DNA from: a virus
IMG/VR virus record: IMGVR_UViG_3300037099_000186
Coordinates: 1 to 46,326 of that record
Length of the DNA stretch: 46,326 nt
Strand: one strand, 5' to 3'
In this document: positions 30,383-38,343 of the stretch, piece after piece
Position numbering within the stretch: position 1 is the stretch's first letter
Layout of the letters: each line of letters begins with the position of its first letter
Translations under genes and position numbers: made by a program
The notes under the pieces: generated by a model
Databases searched by the model: none
Told to the model about the DNA's origin: nothing
What the model saw: the letters and a program-made list of their open reading frames with translations, nothing else

Positions 30383-31015
30383 TTACACTGCCTTTTTTGC
30401 CTTCGCGGCCGCGATCGCTCGAGCGATCGCATCAGAAGCGTTTGACGTTGCTCTTGAATCGGTTTCGGTGGGTGAAGATTGCTTCTTGTTTGCTTCGTTG
30501 TTTGATTCATCAACAAGCTCTTGTTGCTTTTTCTTTTCCGCTGCATACATTCGTATCTTGCTTGATGTTGCATCAATCCCTATCTTTTCAATGAGCTTCA
30601 TCACGTGTTTCGTAGCATCATCACAAGGTTTATTCATTGTTTTGACAATGATTGATATAAGTTCATCAATTTTTGTGTATGGTCCGTCGTCTGTCAACGG
30701 CGGAGGCAACATTTGCTCCTCAACGGGCGTGGACGAAACGCTATGAGACATCACACCTTCGTTTGACTCAGCCGGTGTTTCGTTGACTGTGCCAACCTGC
30801 GTTGCGTGTTGGTGAACCTTACCTGAAAACGAAAACTTTGATTCTAAATCAGCGCGTAACGAATTATATTCGTTATTTGTTGACATTACATCAGCATCAT
30901 ATTTGTTCGTTAGTTCAAGCAAACGATTGCTTTTAGCGTTTTCACACCTGCGAATTGCTTCGCTTCCGAGGTCAAACAACGCTTCATCTGCCCACTTCTT
31001 GATATCGTCTGTCAT
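30383..31015 (-). CDS. Hypothetical low-complexity protein
   Basis: 210 residues. A helical N-terminus (DIKKWADEALFDLGSEAIRR), a polar disordered middle, a second helical block (YTKIDELISIIVKTMN) and a basic Ala/Lys tail (IARAIAAAKAKKAV) that could bind nucleic acid. It has its own promoter 6 nt upstream. No family is recognised. Confidence 0.6.
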   Translation of the reverse strand: MTDDIKKWADEALFDLGSEAIRRCENAKSNRLLELTNKYDADVMSTNNEYNSLRADLESKFSFSGKVHQHATQVGTVNETPAESNEGVMSHSVSSTPVEEQMLPPPLTDDGPYTKIDELISIIVKTMNKPCDDATKHVMKLIEKIGIDATSSKIRMYAAEKKKQQELVDESNNEANKKQSSPTETDSRATSNASDAIARAIAAAKAKKAV

Positions 31016-31021
31016 ACCTTG

Positions 31022-31050
31022 ATACTAACATCGTTGGCTACGTCGTACAC
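31022..31050 (-). promoter_or_regulatory. Phage promoter (GTGTAC-17-TAGTAT)
   Basis: -35 GTGTAC, 17 bp, -10 TAGTAT, then 6 nt to ATG 31015; predicted leaderless. Confidence 0.55.
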
Positions 31051-31802
31051 TTCGCCAACCACGCGTCACACGCATCATAGAACGGCGCGCTGTGTGGTTG
31101 GCTCCTGAAAACGTACCGTGACCCGCGATTCTGGTGTGCTACGAACGGTTCACCGTTTAGGTGAAACTCATCGTGCCAGTCATCACACGAGCTCGTTAGA
31201 ACTATTCTTTTATCGTACACACGCTCAAGATTTATAAATTGTTTGTTTAGTGCATTGAGAAACTCTGGAAATTTGAACGCAGTATCCTGCAACCACACGT
31301 CGCCTATGTTCAACCCAGTCAAGTCAGCCATACCTTGCGTAGTGACGGGTATCATATCGTTGCGCGCTGGATCAAACGATTTCCAATCAATTCCAGCGGC
31401 CAACGCAATCCAGCAAAAGTTCGGATGGCTCACGTACGTTTTGATTTTTCCTTGTCTTGATCCCGGTTGATCGAACGGTACGTACGTTGTGCCAACGCAA
31501 CTGCACGTTTCACATATTCGTCTAACGTCATCATCCCAACCACGTTTCAGCATGATCGTATCAGAATCGGCGATGACGTTGATCGCATCAACAACGATGT
31601 TATCAAGCACGTGTCTCAATCCCAACATGTGTGCAACAGATAAGTTTCCATCCCCAGGCGGGTGACGCATGAACGTGAGCTTTTCTGGTGAATTCGCAAG
31701 CTTGTTTGCAACGTTTCGCATGTACGCTGCGTAGTTTTCAGTCGTACCGCAATAGCCTTGAGTGACGTTTTCATCGAAGACACAGTGAATAACGATGTTC
31801 AT
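31038..31802 (-). CDS. Glycosyltransferase-like protein with ADSDT motif (paralog)
   Basis: 254 residues from ATG 31802, which shares ATGA with the stop of the GT4 gene. NVIADSDTIMLKRGWDD (residues 75-91) and the C-terminal EFHLNGEPFVAHQNRGSRY match the plus-strand gene at 26.8-27.7 kb. This is a GT-A-like transferase by its DxD motif. It is the last gene of a three-gene glycan cassette, so it probably acts on the same polysaccharide. Confidence 0.68.
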   Translation of the reverse strand: MNIVIHCVFDENVTQGYCGTTENYAAYMRNVANKLANSPEKLTFMRHPPGDGNLSVAHMLGLRHVLDNIVVDAINVIADSDTIMLKRGWDDDVRRICETCSCVGTTYVPFDQPGSRQGKIKTYVSHPNFCWIALAAGIDWKSFDPARNDMIPVTTQGMADLTGLNIGDVWLQDTAFKFPEFLNALNKQFINLERVYDKRIVLTSSCDDWHDEFHLNGEPFVAHQNRGSRYVFRSQPHSAPFYDACDAWLAKCTT

Positions 31803-33091
31803 TTTGAGAACGCTTTGAGGTGTTGTAAAGCAACGTTTGACCAACTGTTTTCCTCAACGTACGTTGCCTGTCGTTCAACCTGTTGTTTGTACGCTAGCGG
31901 GTTAGACCACATTTTATCTATTTCGGATGCCAACTGTTCTGGCGTGTCACCCTTTAACGTTGGAAGGTCGCTGAAGTGATTTACGTTCGTTGTGACTATC
32001 GGAAGCATCTTTGTCATTGCTTCACGTGCAGCGCCGGATGCGCCGAATACCTCGTGTTCAATTGAACCAACGTACGGAAACAACGCAATCCTGTTCGTTC
32101 TTAGGTAGCAGTCGAGCGACGTGGGGCTCTGGTAACCCCTGATGATTGCAACGTTATCGTTCAGTTTGAGCCTGTTCGTTAGTTGAACCAATTCATCGTA
32201 GTACGTTTGGTGACCGATGGCATTGAACGGTGATTCGCTGAACAACGCCGTGAAAAACACGTCGCCGTACTTTGCCTTGAGGACGTTCGTTGTCTCAATT
32301 GCGTTTTCGAAGTTCTTGTACCTGAAACCAAATCCCCATTGAACCATCGTGTGTTCAGTGTGATAAAAATTCCACAATCGATCCTTATTTGTGATTAAAT
32401 TACAACCATGAGGAATGACGAAGACGTTGCCTGGCACGCCTTTTTCGTTCTTTAAAACGTTCTTTGCTCCTTCAAGGTGCACGATGATGTTTGGCATTGC
32501 CGCCTCAACGATCGTCTTATCACGGTGATGAAACACGGAGTGCATTGTAACGAACGTGTTGTAATCATTCAATTGACCCATCAATGACAACCAATGACCG
32601 GCGTGTGGCCAAATTCCAAACTCGTGTTGTATATGGACGATGTCAGGATCGTAGGCCTTGATGGCGGCGACGAGTTCGCTCAGGGGTTCACCGCGCTTCC
32701 AACACGGAAGAACCTTATCTGCTGGCACAGCAACGTCGCCTATGACATTTATGGGAGACGTAGGAGCATCATTGCGTTCTATGAACAGCTTGAAGTCGCC
32801 GACGTGCTTAGCAATCTCCGGCCAAAGGTTCTCGTTGTACGTTGCGATGCCACATCGCATCTTCCAGTTACCGACGAATGCAATCTTCATCGATGAAGGT
32901 TTTAGCAATCGTTTCTTTGCTCGAATTTCATTGCCGTGAACGCGAAAACCGGTGAATAACTCTGACGATGAAACATCATCGTGTTCATTTGGAACCTCGA
33001 CAATGCTGACGTTGGAATCATCTGTGATGATTGGTGAGGTGCTGACGATGCATATGCTACCGTGCTTAGCACCGACGTACCTGTTGACCAT
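31799..33091 (-). CDS. Glycosyltransferase family 4-like
   Basis: 430 residues. After a 67-residue N-terminal extension the GT-B core begins with MKIAFVGNWKMRCGIATYNE, followed by DPDIVHIQHEFGIWP, VIPHGCN, and the donor-site region (ALFPYVGSIEHEVFGASGAA, where the E-x7-E-like pattern is expected). GT4 enzymes move sugars from activated donors to glycans. The gene begins 1 nt after the pyruvyltransferase-like gene. The role is probably modification of host surface or phage glycan. Confidence 0.8.
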   Translation of the reverse strand: MVNRYVGAKHGSICIVSTSPIITDDSNVSIVEVPNEHDDVSSSELFTGFRVHGNEIRAKKRLLKPSSMKIAFVGNWKMRCGIATYNENLWPEIAKHVGDFKLFIERNDAPTSPINVIGDVAVPADKVLPCWKRGEPLSELVAAIKAYDPDIVHIQHEFGIWPHAGHWLSLMGQLNDYNTFVTMHSVFHHRDKTIVEAAMPNIIVHLEGAKNVLKNEKGVPGNVFVIPHGCNLITNKDRLWNFYHTEHTMVQWGFGFRYKNFENAIETTNVLKAKYGDVFFTALFSESPFNAIGHQTYYDELVQLTNRLKLNDNVAIIRGYQSPTSLDCYLRTNRIALFPYVGSIEHEVFGASGAAREAMTKMLPIVTTNVNHFSDLPTLKGDTPEQLASEIDKMWSNPLAYKQQVERQATYVEENSWSNVALQHLKAFSK

Positions 33092-33092
33092 T

Positions 33093-34073
33093 CTACACGT
33101 CCCTCTTTTTTACTATGAGCTCTTTGATCATTCTATCAACAATGTCATCGTACACCCTTCGTGCAACAACGTAAGGCTCTAACTTCGTGTTCAACGCAGT
33201 TTCTATCGCCGTTGACAACGAATCCTTTTGTAGTCCATGATATTGTACGCTTGGACACCTCTGCGGGTGAGCGAACTTGAGCTTATTGTGATGGTGAATG
33301 TTAACGTATGGTACACCGGAAAGTTCCGATAGAATGATACCGTGATAACGCTGCGTGACGATGATTCTGTGCTTCCTGAACAACTGCGTGATGTCAACGT
33401 TGGCCGTTTCAGGGTCACACAGAACGCTAGCGCTGTACATACGAACGTTCGTTGAACGGTTCTGCATTCGAGAAACGATCTCGTTCGCCGCCCAATGGTC
33501 TGACTTGCTTTCGTTGCAACACATCAACATGAACGATGGTTCGTGCCCACGTTCGATAAACCTATCTAGCGTTTGCGCGACCTCGTTCTTGAAGCACTCC
33601 CATGCCACGTGCATCCAGTGCGGCGACGCGTGCGTTGGAAGCAACTCCACGTTTGGTAAGAACAGAATGCCATTCTGTTCACTCGTGACTCGAGTTGAAT
33701 CTGCTTTCAACGAGTAGACAAGATCTGGCATGTCTAGTTCGCGAAACGCTACAACGGGAGAAACGTTGAACAATGCATCGTGATCCGCGTGAATGCTTGT
33801 CTCTCCACCAACGCCGAAGTAAAAAACTGGCACATCACGCCGCAAAAGCGATTGCATCGCTTCGTCAGAAACGTTTGGTTTATCGTATAGGATACTTCCT
33901 CCGCCGAACACGACTCCAGAAGCACCGTTCAACGTATCAACGTTGATTGAATCAACGAACTTCAATGAAACGCCACGTGGTTCAAACAACCTCGTGATGG
34001 CTAGCTTCATCAGTTCATCGCCGGCATTTTGCCTTCCGTACCATCCGTAGACAAGCAAATCCCCGGCGCACAT
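33093..34073 (-). CDS. Polysaccharide pyruvyl transferase-like (CsaB family)
   Basis: 326 residues from ATG 34073 (a GTG at 34118 gives 341). DLLVYGWYGRQNAGDELM near the N-terminus, GVVFGGGSILYD, VFYFGVGGE and the C-terminal IIVTQRYHGIILSELSGVPY are typical of the polysaccharide pyruvyl transferase family, which adds ketal pyruvate to surface sugars. With the GT4 and the GT-A-like genes it forms a glycan-modification operon. Confidence 0.83.
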   Translation of the reverse strand: MCAGDLLVYGWYGRQNAGDELMKLAITRLFEPRGVSLKFVDSINVDTLNGASGVVFGGGSILYDKPNVSDEAMQSLLRRDVPVFYFGVGGETSIHADHDALFNVSPVVAFRELDMPDLVYSLKADSTRVTSEQNGILFLPNVELLPTHASPHWMHVAWECFKNEVAQTLDRFIERGHEPSFMLMCCNESKSDHWAANEIVSRMQNRSTNVRMYSASVLCDPETANVDITQLFRKHRIIVTQRYHGIILSELSGVPYVNIHHHNKLKFAHPQRCPSVQYHGLQKDSLSTAIETALNTKLEPYVVARRVYDDIVDRMIKELIVKKRDV

Positions 34074-34077
34074 TCGA

Positions 34078-34428
34078 TCAATCCACTTCGAACACGCGCC
34101 AAAGAACGGTTCTAGCACATGAAACGTGCCACGAAATCTTCAGGTAGAATTCATGACCTTTTTTCTTCTCGATGACGTCCCACGACAACGTATCTGGCAC
34201 GTTGAGGTTGCACGGCGGACAGGGGTCATTTCCGACGAACACAACCTCAGCGGCTTCAGGACTTTTTATAAAAAGCGCGCGAGAACGTTTCAACGCACGT
34301 TCGATCGTGACCGTTCCATGACCCGTAACCGTCAGTTCACCGGATGCCAACGTTGCTTGAGGTCGTTCTTTATATTGACGACGAGCGTACAGCGAATCAT
34401 CCCTCACGACGGCACTCTCACCGACCAT
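34078..34428 (-). CDS. Hypothetical protein, paralog of upstream neighbour
   Basis: 116 residues from ATG 34428, chosen because GAGGACGG lies upstream. The body (LASGELTVTGHGTVTIERAL then SRALF, PCPPCN, WDVIEKKKGHEFYLKISWHV, RTVLWRVF) matches the 149-residue protein at 34404-34853 block by block, indicating a tandem duplication. It lacks the membrane anchor of its paralog. The function is unknown. Confidence 0.62.
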   Translation of the reverse strand: MVGESAVVRDDSLYARRQYKERPQATLASGELTVTGHGTVTIERALKRSRALFIKSPEAAEVVFVGNDPCPPCNLNVPDTLSWDVIEKKKGHEFYLKISWHVSCARTVLWRVFEVD

Positions 34429-34853
34429 ACAACCGTCCTCGACGTGGCCACGCGCCATTCAAGCTTGAGCTGAAGCACTTCCTTTTTTTCGTTCGGATTC
34501 AGGTGTGTATCGTGCACGTGCTTGAAGAACAGTTCCCAATCAACCTCGTCAGGAAGCGCACCGGTGCATGGAGGCGGCGCAGGTTCATTGTAATCGAACT
34601 CAACGTTGATGTATGAATCTGGGTTGTTTAACAATGACCTGCTTGCGGGAAGCGCTTCATCAATGACGACAGATCCATTGCCTGTCACCATCAACGATCC
34701 CGATGCGATCACTTTCGTTGTTGCCGTCGTTCCTTGTTTCACGTTATATCTCTTCCATGGAAAGACGTACGTTGTCCAAGCGAGCGAAACGCAAGTGATG
34801 AATATCGCCGCTGAAAAAAACATCACGACCTCGAACACGTACGTTTGAACCAT
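34404..34853 (-). CDS. Membrane-anchored hypothetical protein, paralog of downstream neighbour
   Basis: 149 residues. One membrane helix near the start (VVMFFSAAIFITCVSLAW), then the shared domain (IASGSLMVTGNGSVVIDEAL then SRSLL, PAPPPC, KLEWRVATSRTVVWSVRV). The domain contains paired Pro/Cys residues. It is a duplicated gene of unknown function sitting upstream of the glycan cassette. Confidence 0.64.
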   Translation of the reverse strand: MVQTYVFEVVMFFSAAIFITCVSLAWTTYVFPWKRYNVKQGTTATTKVIASGSLMVTGNGSVVIDEALPASRSLLNNPDSYINVEFDYNEPAPPPCTGALPDEVDWELFFKHVHDTHLNPNEKKEVLQLKLEWRVATSRTVVWSVRVPS

Positions 34854-34880
34854 GCTTGTAACTATCCCTTCATCTCCGTA

Positions 34881-35177
34881 TCAGTACGCAGGCGAGTTTC
34901 GTTTTTCGACAGGAAATCCATCGTACGTCTCAGGCACGGCAACTGATGGATCTGACACAAAAACAAGGATCGTATAACCCTTCTTTCCGAGCGAAAGACC
35001 AACGACGGGTGCAGGTGTCAGCTGCGCGAACTTTGCGCGTAGCGATTTCTGTGCAGCGAATGCGTTCTTTGCAAGCTCTGCGTCCTCGGGTGACTGAGCG
35101 ATCCTGATGTTTGATTCATGACCATCCTTCCAACCGCCACGTTTCTTTTTCTTCTGATCAGTCTTTTCCTTGCTCAC
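34881..35177 (-). CDS. Hypothetical protein
   Basis: 98 residues from GTG 35177, which overlaps the upstream stop as GTGA. A very basic start (KEKTDQKKKKRGGWKDG), a helix (AELAKNAFAAQKSLRAKFAQL), then a hydrophobic strand region (VVGLSLGKKGYTILVFVSD). No family is recognised. Confidence 0.6.
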   Translation of the reverse strand: MSKEKTDQKKKKRGGWKDGHESNIRIAQSPEDAELAKNAFAAQKSLRAKFAQLTPAPVVGLSLGKKGYTILVFVSDPSVAVPETYDGFPVEKRNSPAY

Positions 35178-35680
35178 GATGCCAACCAACCTTCCTTCGT
35201 TTGTCGAAGAAATTTATCAATCTCAATGACGATGTTTCGTGGATTGCCGTACTTGGCAATCTCGTCAAGCGCTTGATCGTCAACCTCGAATTCATCTCCA
35301 CGACACCACGTTTGAGCGATCACGTGTTCAAGCTGAGTGTTTCCGTACCGTGCAACGACGATTCGCGAGTTCTGAACGCCCGGATTGCTCTTGACTTCGT
35401 AGTTCCAACACTGAAGAGGCATCTCAACATTCTCCTGTGGTTCTTGTACACCATTCTCAGACATTTGTTCACAGCACCAACTCGAGTGCCTGCGTTCGAT
35501 CAGCGCTTGCATCGATGAATCGACGCCGGTGCCTGCATCGTTTCGAACGACTTCATACGTTGGATAGAGTCCAACGATGCGATCTCCAGGTCTCAGTTCG
35601 TCGTTGACGAACGACTTGATTCCATCGTCATCATACGTTGGAATCCTAACGAGGTCATAACGAACCTTGTCGTCTAACAC
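35174..35680 (-). CDS. Hypothetical protein
   Basis: 168 residues from GTG 35680. An N-terminal beta-rich part (DLVRIPTYDDDGI, GDRIVGLYPTYEVV), a Cys-containing middle (SWCCEQM) and an acidic helical end. It overlaps its upstream neighbour by a few bases. No family is recognised. Confidence 0.6.
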   Translation of the reverse strand: MLDDKVRYDLVRIPTYDDDGIKSFVNDELRPGDRIVGLYPTYEVVRNDAGTGVDSSMQALIERRHSSWCCEQMSENGVQEPQENVEMPLQCWNYEVKSNPGVQNSRIVVARYGNTQLEHVIAQTWCRGDEFEVDDQALDEIAKYGNPRNIVIEIDKFLRQTKEGWLAS

Positions 35681-35886
35681 TGTTTTATTTCCAATTTCGT
35701 TCGAATGTGATCACGTATCGCAACGTGCACGTTGTGCAATGAATCAAACATCGATGCCAACTCAGGATCGTGCTCGCGAAGTTCATCGTTAAAACGTTCG
35801 TTCACGAGAGCGGCAGGCGCCGCCGTTGCGTGCTCGAAACAATCAAGGTAGTTTCGAACTTGAACCGTGAATTGTTGCTTGTTCAT
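35674..35886 (-). CDS. Small hypothetical helical protein
   Basis: 70 residues, all-helical prediction (QQFTVQVRNYLDCFEHA; ELASMFDSLHNVHVAIRDHI). First gene of the 34.9-35.9 kb operon. The sequence upstream has GTGCAA 17 bp before a weak TAATCG, so a promoter is possible but not convincing. Confidence 0.55.
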   Translation of the reverse strand: MNKQQFTVQVRNYLDCFEHATAAPAALVNERFNDELREHDPELASMFDSLHNVHVAIRDHIRTKLEIKQC

Positions 35887-35918
35887 CGATTACACGACCT
35901 TTCAAGGGTTTGCACACG

Positions 35919-36011
35919 TCACAACGTTGTTTTTGCCACGAGCACCATCCAACGAGCGATGGCGATGGGAACGGAAATGATGCAGCACGCGAATCCGATC
36001 AGCAGGTTCAT
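35919..36011 (-). CDS. Possible 30-residue membrane peptide
   Basis: ATG 36011 opens a 30-residue frame that is nearly all hydrophobic (LLIGFACCIISVPIAIA). There is no Shine-Dalgarno and nothing to compare with, so this is tentative. Confidence 0.28.
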   Translation of the reverse strand: MNLLIGFACCIISVPIAIARWMVLVAKTTL

Positions 36012-36043
36012 TGTGGATCATTCTAACAAACGAATGGCATCGT

Positions 36044-36328
36044 TTACACCTTGCTTATTCCACTTACGTACCTTTCCCAAGGAAGCGGCGAAAGGAATCG
36101 TTCGACTTCGGCGTTCGCTTCATTCATGAACTGATCGCTGGTGACCTTTTCAGGATCAACCACTCTTACGTGTTGATCATCAACAACTCTGGTATGCTGA
36201 GGTTTCGGCAAGCCCCACGCTCGCCCGCGGCCCGGCGAAGAAACGATGTATAGCACGTATGCAATGCAAGAGCTACCGCCGACGCAGATCGCAACGAACG
36301 ACAACGTTATTATCAATCCAAGCATCAT
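36044..36328 (-). CDS. Single-pass membrane protein
   Basis: 94 residues from ATG 36328, with a textbook GGAGGAGGTAATC ribosome site, among the strongest in the window. A membrane helix with Gly/Ser (LIITLSFVAICVGGSSCIAYV) is followed by a polar tail with HVRVVDPEKVTSDQFMNEAN. The function is unknown. Confidence 0.62.
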   Translation of the reverse strand: MMLGLIITLSFVAICVGGSSCIAYVLYIVSSPGRGRAWGLPKPQHTRVVDDQHVRVVDPEKVTSDQFMNEANAEVERFLSPLPWERYVSGISKV

Positions 36329-36353
36329 GATTACCTCCTCCGTCGCGTTGATT

Positions 36354-36797
36354 TCAGTACGGGCAAGATAGACCAAGCTGTCTCGCCATAGACGCATAGC
36401 TTGCTGCACATGATGCCTCTCCACATGCATCGCATGCACATGCCGCTGCACAATAACACGCCGATTGAGCCGAATATGATGTCTCGCACTGATTGGTGAT
36501 ATCGTAGCATGTACCGCCAGGAGACGATGCGGAACTACATGAGTTGCTACCGCTAGTAGATGTCGTTGCAGTGGTTGTGTCGACAACGTTCCCATATCGA
36601 TCCCGACACACGCTACCAAAGCAACACGTGTTTTGTGGACCACATGTATTACCCTGTAGGCACCATGTGTCTGAATCAGGGTCGCAACACACGCCATTAA
36701 TATTGTCGGGCATTGAACCACACTGGGGCTGGCAGCTCAACATGGAGAATGACGTTGCTAGGATGATGGCGGTGGATGAGATGATTGAACGTATCAT
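36354..36797 (-). CDS. Cysteine-rich lipoprotein
   Basis: 147 residues. The signal IISSTAIILATSFSMLSC ends in a lipobox LSC. The mature protein has about 20 Cys, with CCDPDSDTWC, CGPQNTCCFGSVC and CYCAAACACDACGEASC, plus a Ser/Thr-rich linker (TTTATTSTSGSN). Such disulfide-rich knots suit an extracytoplasmic location. Codon use looks less tuned than in neighbours (more CAT, TGT and CCG), hinting at recent gain from a cellular source. The role is unknown. Confidence 0.68.
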   Translation of the reverse strand: MIRSIISSTAIILATSFSMLSCQPQCGSMPDNINGVCCDPDSDTWCLQGNTCGPQNTCCFGSVCRDRYGNVVDTTTATTSTSGSNSCSSASSPGGTCYDITNQCETSYSAQSACYCAAACACDACGEASCAASYASMARQLGLSCPY

Positions 36798-36831
36798 TGT
36801 CGTGTATTTCTTTGTTGGGGTTAAAAGACGG

Positions 36832-36904
36832 TACGCCAGGCTGGGCTTGAACCAGCGACCGCGGACTTATAAGGCCCGTGCTCTTACCTCTGAGCTACTG
36901 GCGT
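36832..36904 (-). tRNA. tRNA-Ile(TAT)
   Basis: 73 nt. The acceptor is ACGCCAG/CTGGCGT, the D arm uses GCTC/GAGC, the anticodon loop CTTATAA gives TAT (reads ATA), and the T arm is GCTGG-TTCAAGC-CCAGC. No CCA is encoded. TAT is the rarer Ile anticodon in bacteria, where ATA is usually read by modified CAT tRNA, so the phage brings its own decoder. Confidence 0.92.
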
Positions 36905-37098
36905 GTGTGAACGTGCGGTACACTGGATGGGTGCGGTGAAACGCTCAGAATGATTCTAGGCGTCCATGATGAACAGCTACTGATAGAGAGTTACTTTGTG
37001 CCCGATGTGAGCGTTGTTAGGTTTAGCGCGTTTACGTTATTGTAAGCAAGTCCGTTAGCACGGTCTATTGTCTGGATGTTCTAGTCGCTGAGACTGGT
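36905..37098. other. Intergenic region, nothing recognised
   Basis: 194 bp between tRNA-Ile and the next gene. A GTGTAC lies near 36918-36923 but no -10 follows at the right distance. No ORF, repeat or stable hairpin was found. Confidence 0.4.
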
Positions 37099-37329
37099 TC
37101 ATGTCCTCAAGGCCGCGACAATGAGTTCGAGGTCATCGAGCGAAACGAACGCGCTCAGCGACGAGTGATTTGATTGCTTAGTGCCATTCGACGTCAACGT
37201 CACGGCGATCTGAACTGGACCAACGTTCTCGTTTAAACATTGTTCGTACGTTCGTTCGAACGTTACCGTCACACTCGTTCCCATACCGTCCGTTGCAACG
37301 CCTTCAATGTTGCCAATGATCTTCATCAT
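37099..37329 (-). CDS. Hypothetical protein
   Basis: 76 residues from ATG 37329 (or 37326), preceded by GAGGA. The strand-rich body (GTSVTVTFERTYEQC, VQIAVTLTSNG) ends with SAFVSLDDLELIVAAL, like the end of the protein at 18881-19132. No family is recognised. Longer in-frame starts exist but lack a ribosome site. Confidence 0.58.
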   Translation of the reverse strand: MMKIIGNIEGVATDGMGTSVTVTFERTYEQCLNENVGPVQIAVTLTSNGTKQSNHSSLSAFVSLDDLELIVAALRT

Positions 37330-37503
37330 GTTGTGGTTCCTCGTTGGTTGTGTAGAACAGTCTACACCGTTTGTGACGCTGTTTGCACTTTCGTACATCG
37401 GTTGATTTTGGTATTCAAGGTGCCGAGCCATCGAAACCAATGCTTTTAACATTGTTCATCTCAAAGATCACTTTATTCAATTAAATTCCCGTTATCGGTG
37501 TTT

Positions 37504-37722
37504 TCACTCTGTGTCCAGTTCTTCCGACTTCACACGTGCAAACGAGGTCGACATCAAAGAGACTGGACGACTCGTACGCTCAAACTGACCTGAACGTGGA
37601 TCTGGCAGCGCGTTGGCCTCTCGAGCAATGCGAACCATGTCCTGAGCTTCCGTTGCCAACCGATGCTGCAAGCGACGTGCTCGTTCAGCTCTTGTTGCCA
37701 GCATCTTTTCCTTCGACGTCAT
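37504..37722 (-). CDS. Hypothetical basic helical protein
   Basis: 72 residues from ATG 37722, with a strong GGAGAA site 4 nt upstream. A basic helix (KEKMLATRAERARRLQHRLA), then RIAREANALPDPRSGQFERT. It is the last gene of the cluster 3 transcript and lies right behind the last array copy, so the family-type ribosome site also serves a non-family gene. Confidence 0.62.
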   Translation of the reverse strand: MTSKEKMLATRAERARRLQHRLATEAQDMVRIAREANALPDPRSGQFERTSRPVSLMSTSFARVKSEELDTE

Positions 37723-37774
37723 TTTCTTCTCCGTTCGTCCATTCGTTGTTATTTGCGCTCCGCTCCTTGCTGCG

Positions 37775-38029
37775 TTATCCTCGTGCACGTGGAACAACCG
37801 ACCCACTCCATCGCTGATCGGCGAAGGCAGGCGCATTATCCATTTGCGTGCTGAACAACCCATCGGGTGTCAGCCACGTGTAAAACTCGTCAGTGATTGA
37901 AATGAGCATCATGGGATGAACGCCGATGGGAATCCAGCGTTGCATCGGCGTTGACCAGAGTTCCTCATTTTCGAGAACGGGTTTAGAATCAAATTCATAC
38001 ATCCATTCAATGAGGTCACCTGGTTTCAT
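37775..38029 (-). CDS. Array-family small protein, cluster 3 copy A
   Basis: 84 residues: MKPGDLIEWMYEFDSKPV, WSTPMQRWIPIGVHP, ISITDEFYTWLTPDGLF, then STQMDN (repeat variant GTGCTGAACAACC). The variable segment is APAFADQRWSGS. It ends VVPRARG with no GGAGAA tail of its own. ATGA overlap with copy B. Confidence 0.73.
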   Translation of the reverse strand: MKPGDLIEWMYEFDSKPVLENEELWSTPMQRWIPIGVHPMMLISITDEFYTWLTPDGLFSTQMDNAPAFADQRWSGSVVPRARG

Positions 38030-38343
38030 CTAGGTTCTCCGACAACGCGTGGAACAACAGTCAGGCTACCGGTTATCGCTGTAGCCTTAAGCGTATCATC
38101 CACACGAGCGTTGTACATCCCCTCAAACGTCAGCCAAAAATAAAACTCGTCGGTGATTGAAATGAGAATGGCTGGTTGAACACCAATGGGAATCCAACGA
38201 TTCATCGGCGTTGACCAATGCATCTCATCTTCGAAAACCGGTTGATGAGAATCAGATTCATACACCCATTCAATCAAATCACCTGGTCGGATCGCGTGCC
38301 TCCAGATGACCTCAGCAATCGTCGTTTTCTCTGCGTCAATCAT
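38026..38343 (-). CDS. Array-family small protein, cluster 3 copy B (altered N-terminus)
   Basis: 105 residues from ATG 38343. The usual first codons MKPGD have become AIRPGD and the gene now begins 23 residues earlier (MIDAEKTTIAEVIWRHAI). The core is otherwise normal (WSTPMNRWIPIGVQP, ISITDEFYFWL), but GLFHA is changed to GMYNA. The variable segment is TLKATAITGSLT, then VVPRVVGEPR with the GGAGAA site. Confidence 0.68.
   Translation of the reverse strand: MIDAEKTTIAEVIWRHAIRPGDLIEWVYESDSHQPVFEDEMHWSTPMNRWIPIGVQPAILISITDEFYFWLTFEGMYNARVDDTLKATAITGSLTVVPRVVGEPR

Noticed and set aside
30359-30388. Possible phage promoter (GTGTAA) upstream of the lipoprotein at 30089
   Set aside because: The only -10 candidate at an allowed distance (TACGTT) is weak and its spacing to the start does not fit the pattern, so the GTGTAA may be chance overlap with a stop codon.
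30057-30746. Plus-strand 229-residue frame
   Set aside because: It is antisense to the lipoprotein and the low-complexity 210-residue protein, and is Ser/Cys/Phe-rich as expected for a shadow frame.
36329-36721. N-terminal extension of the membrane protein at 36044
   Set aside because: The longer frame overlaps the cysteine-rich lipoprotein; the ATG at 36328 has a perfect ribosome site.
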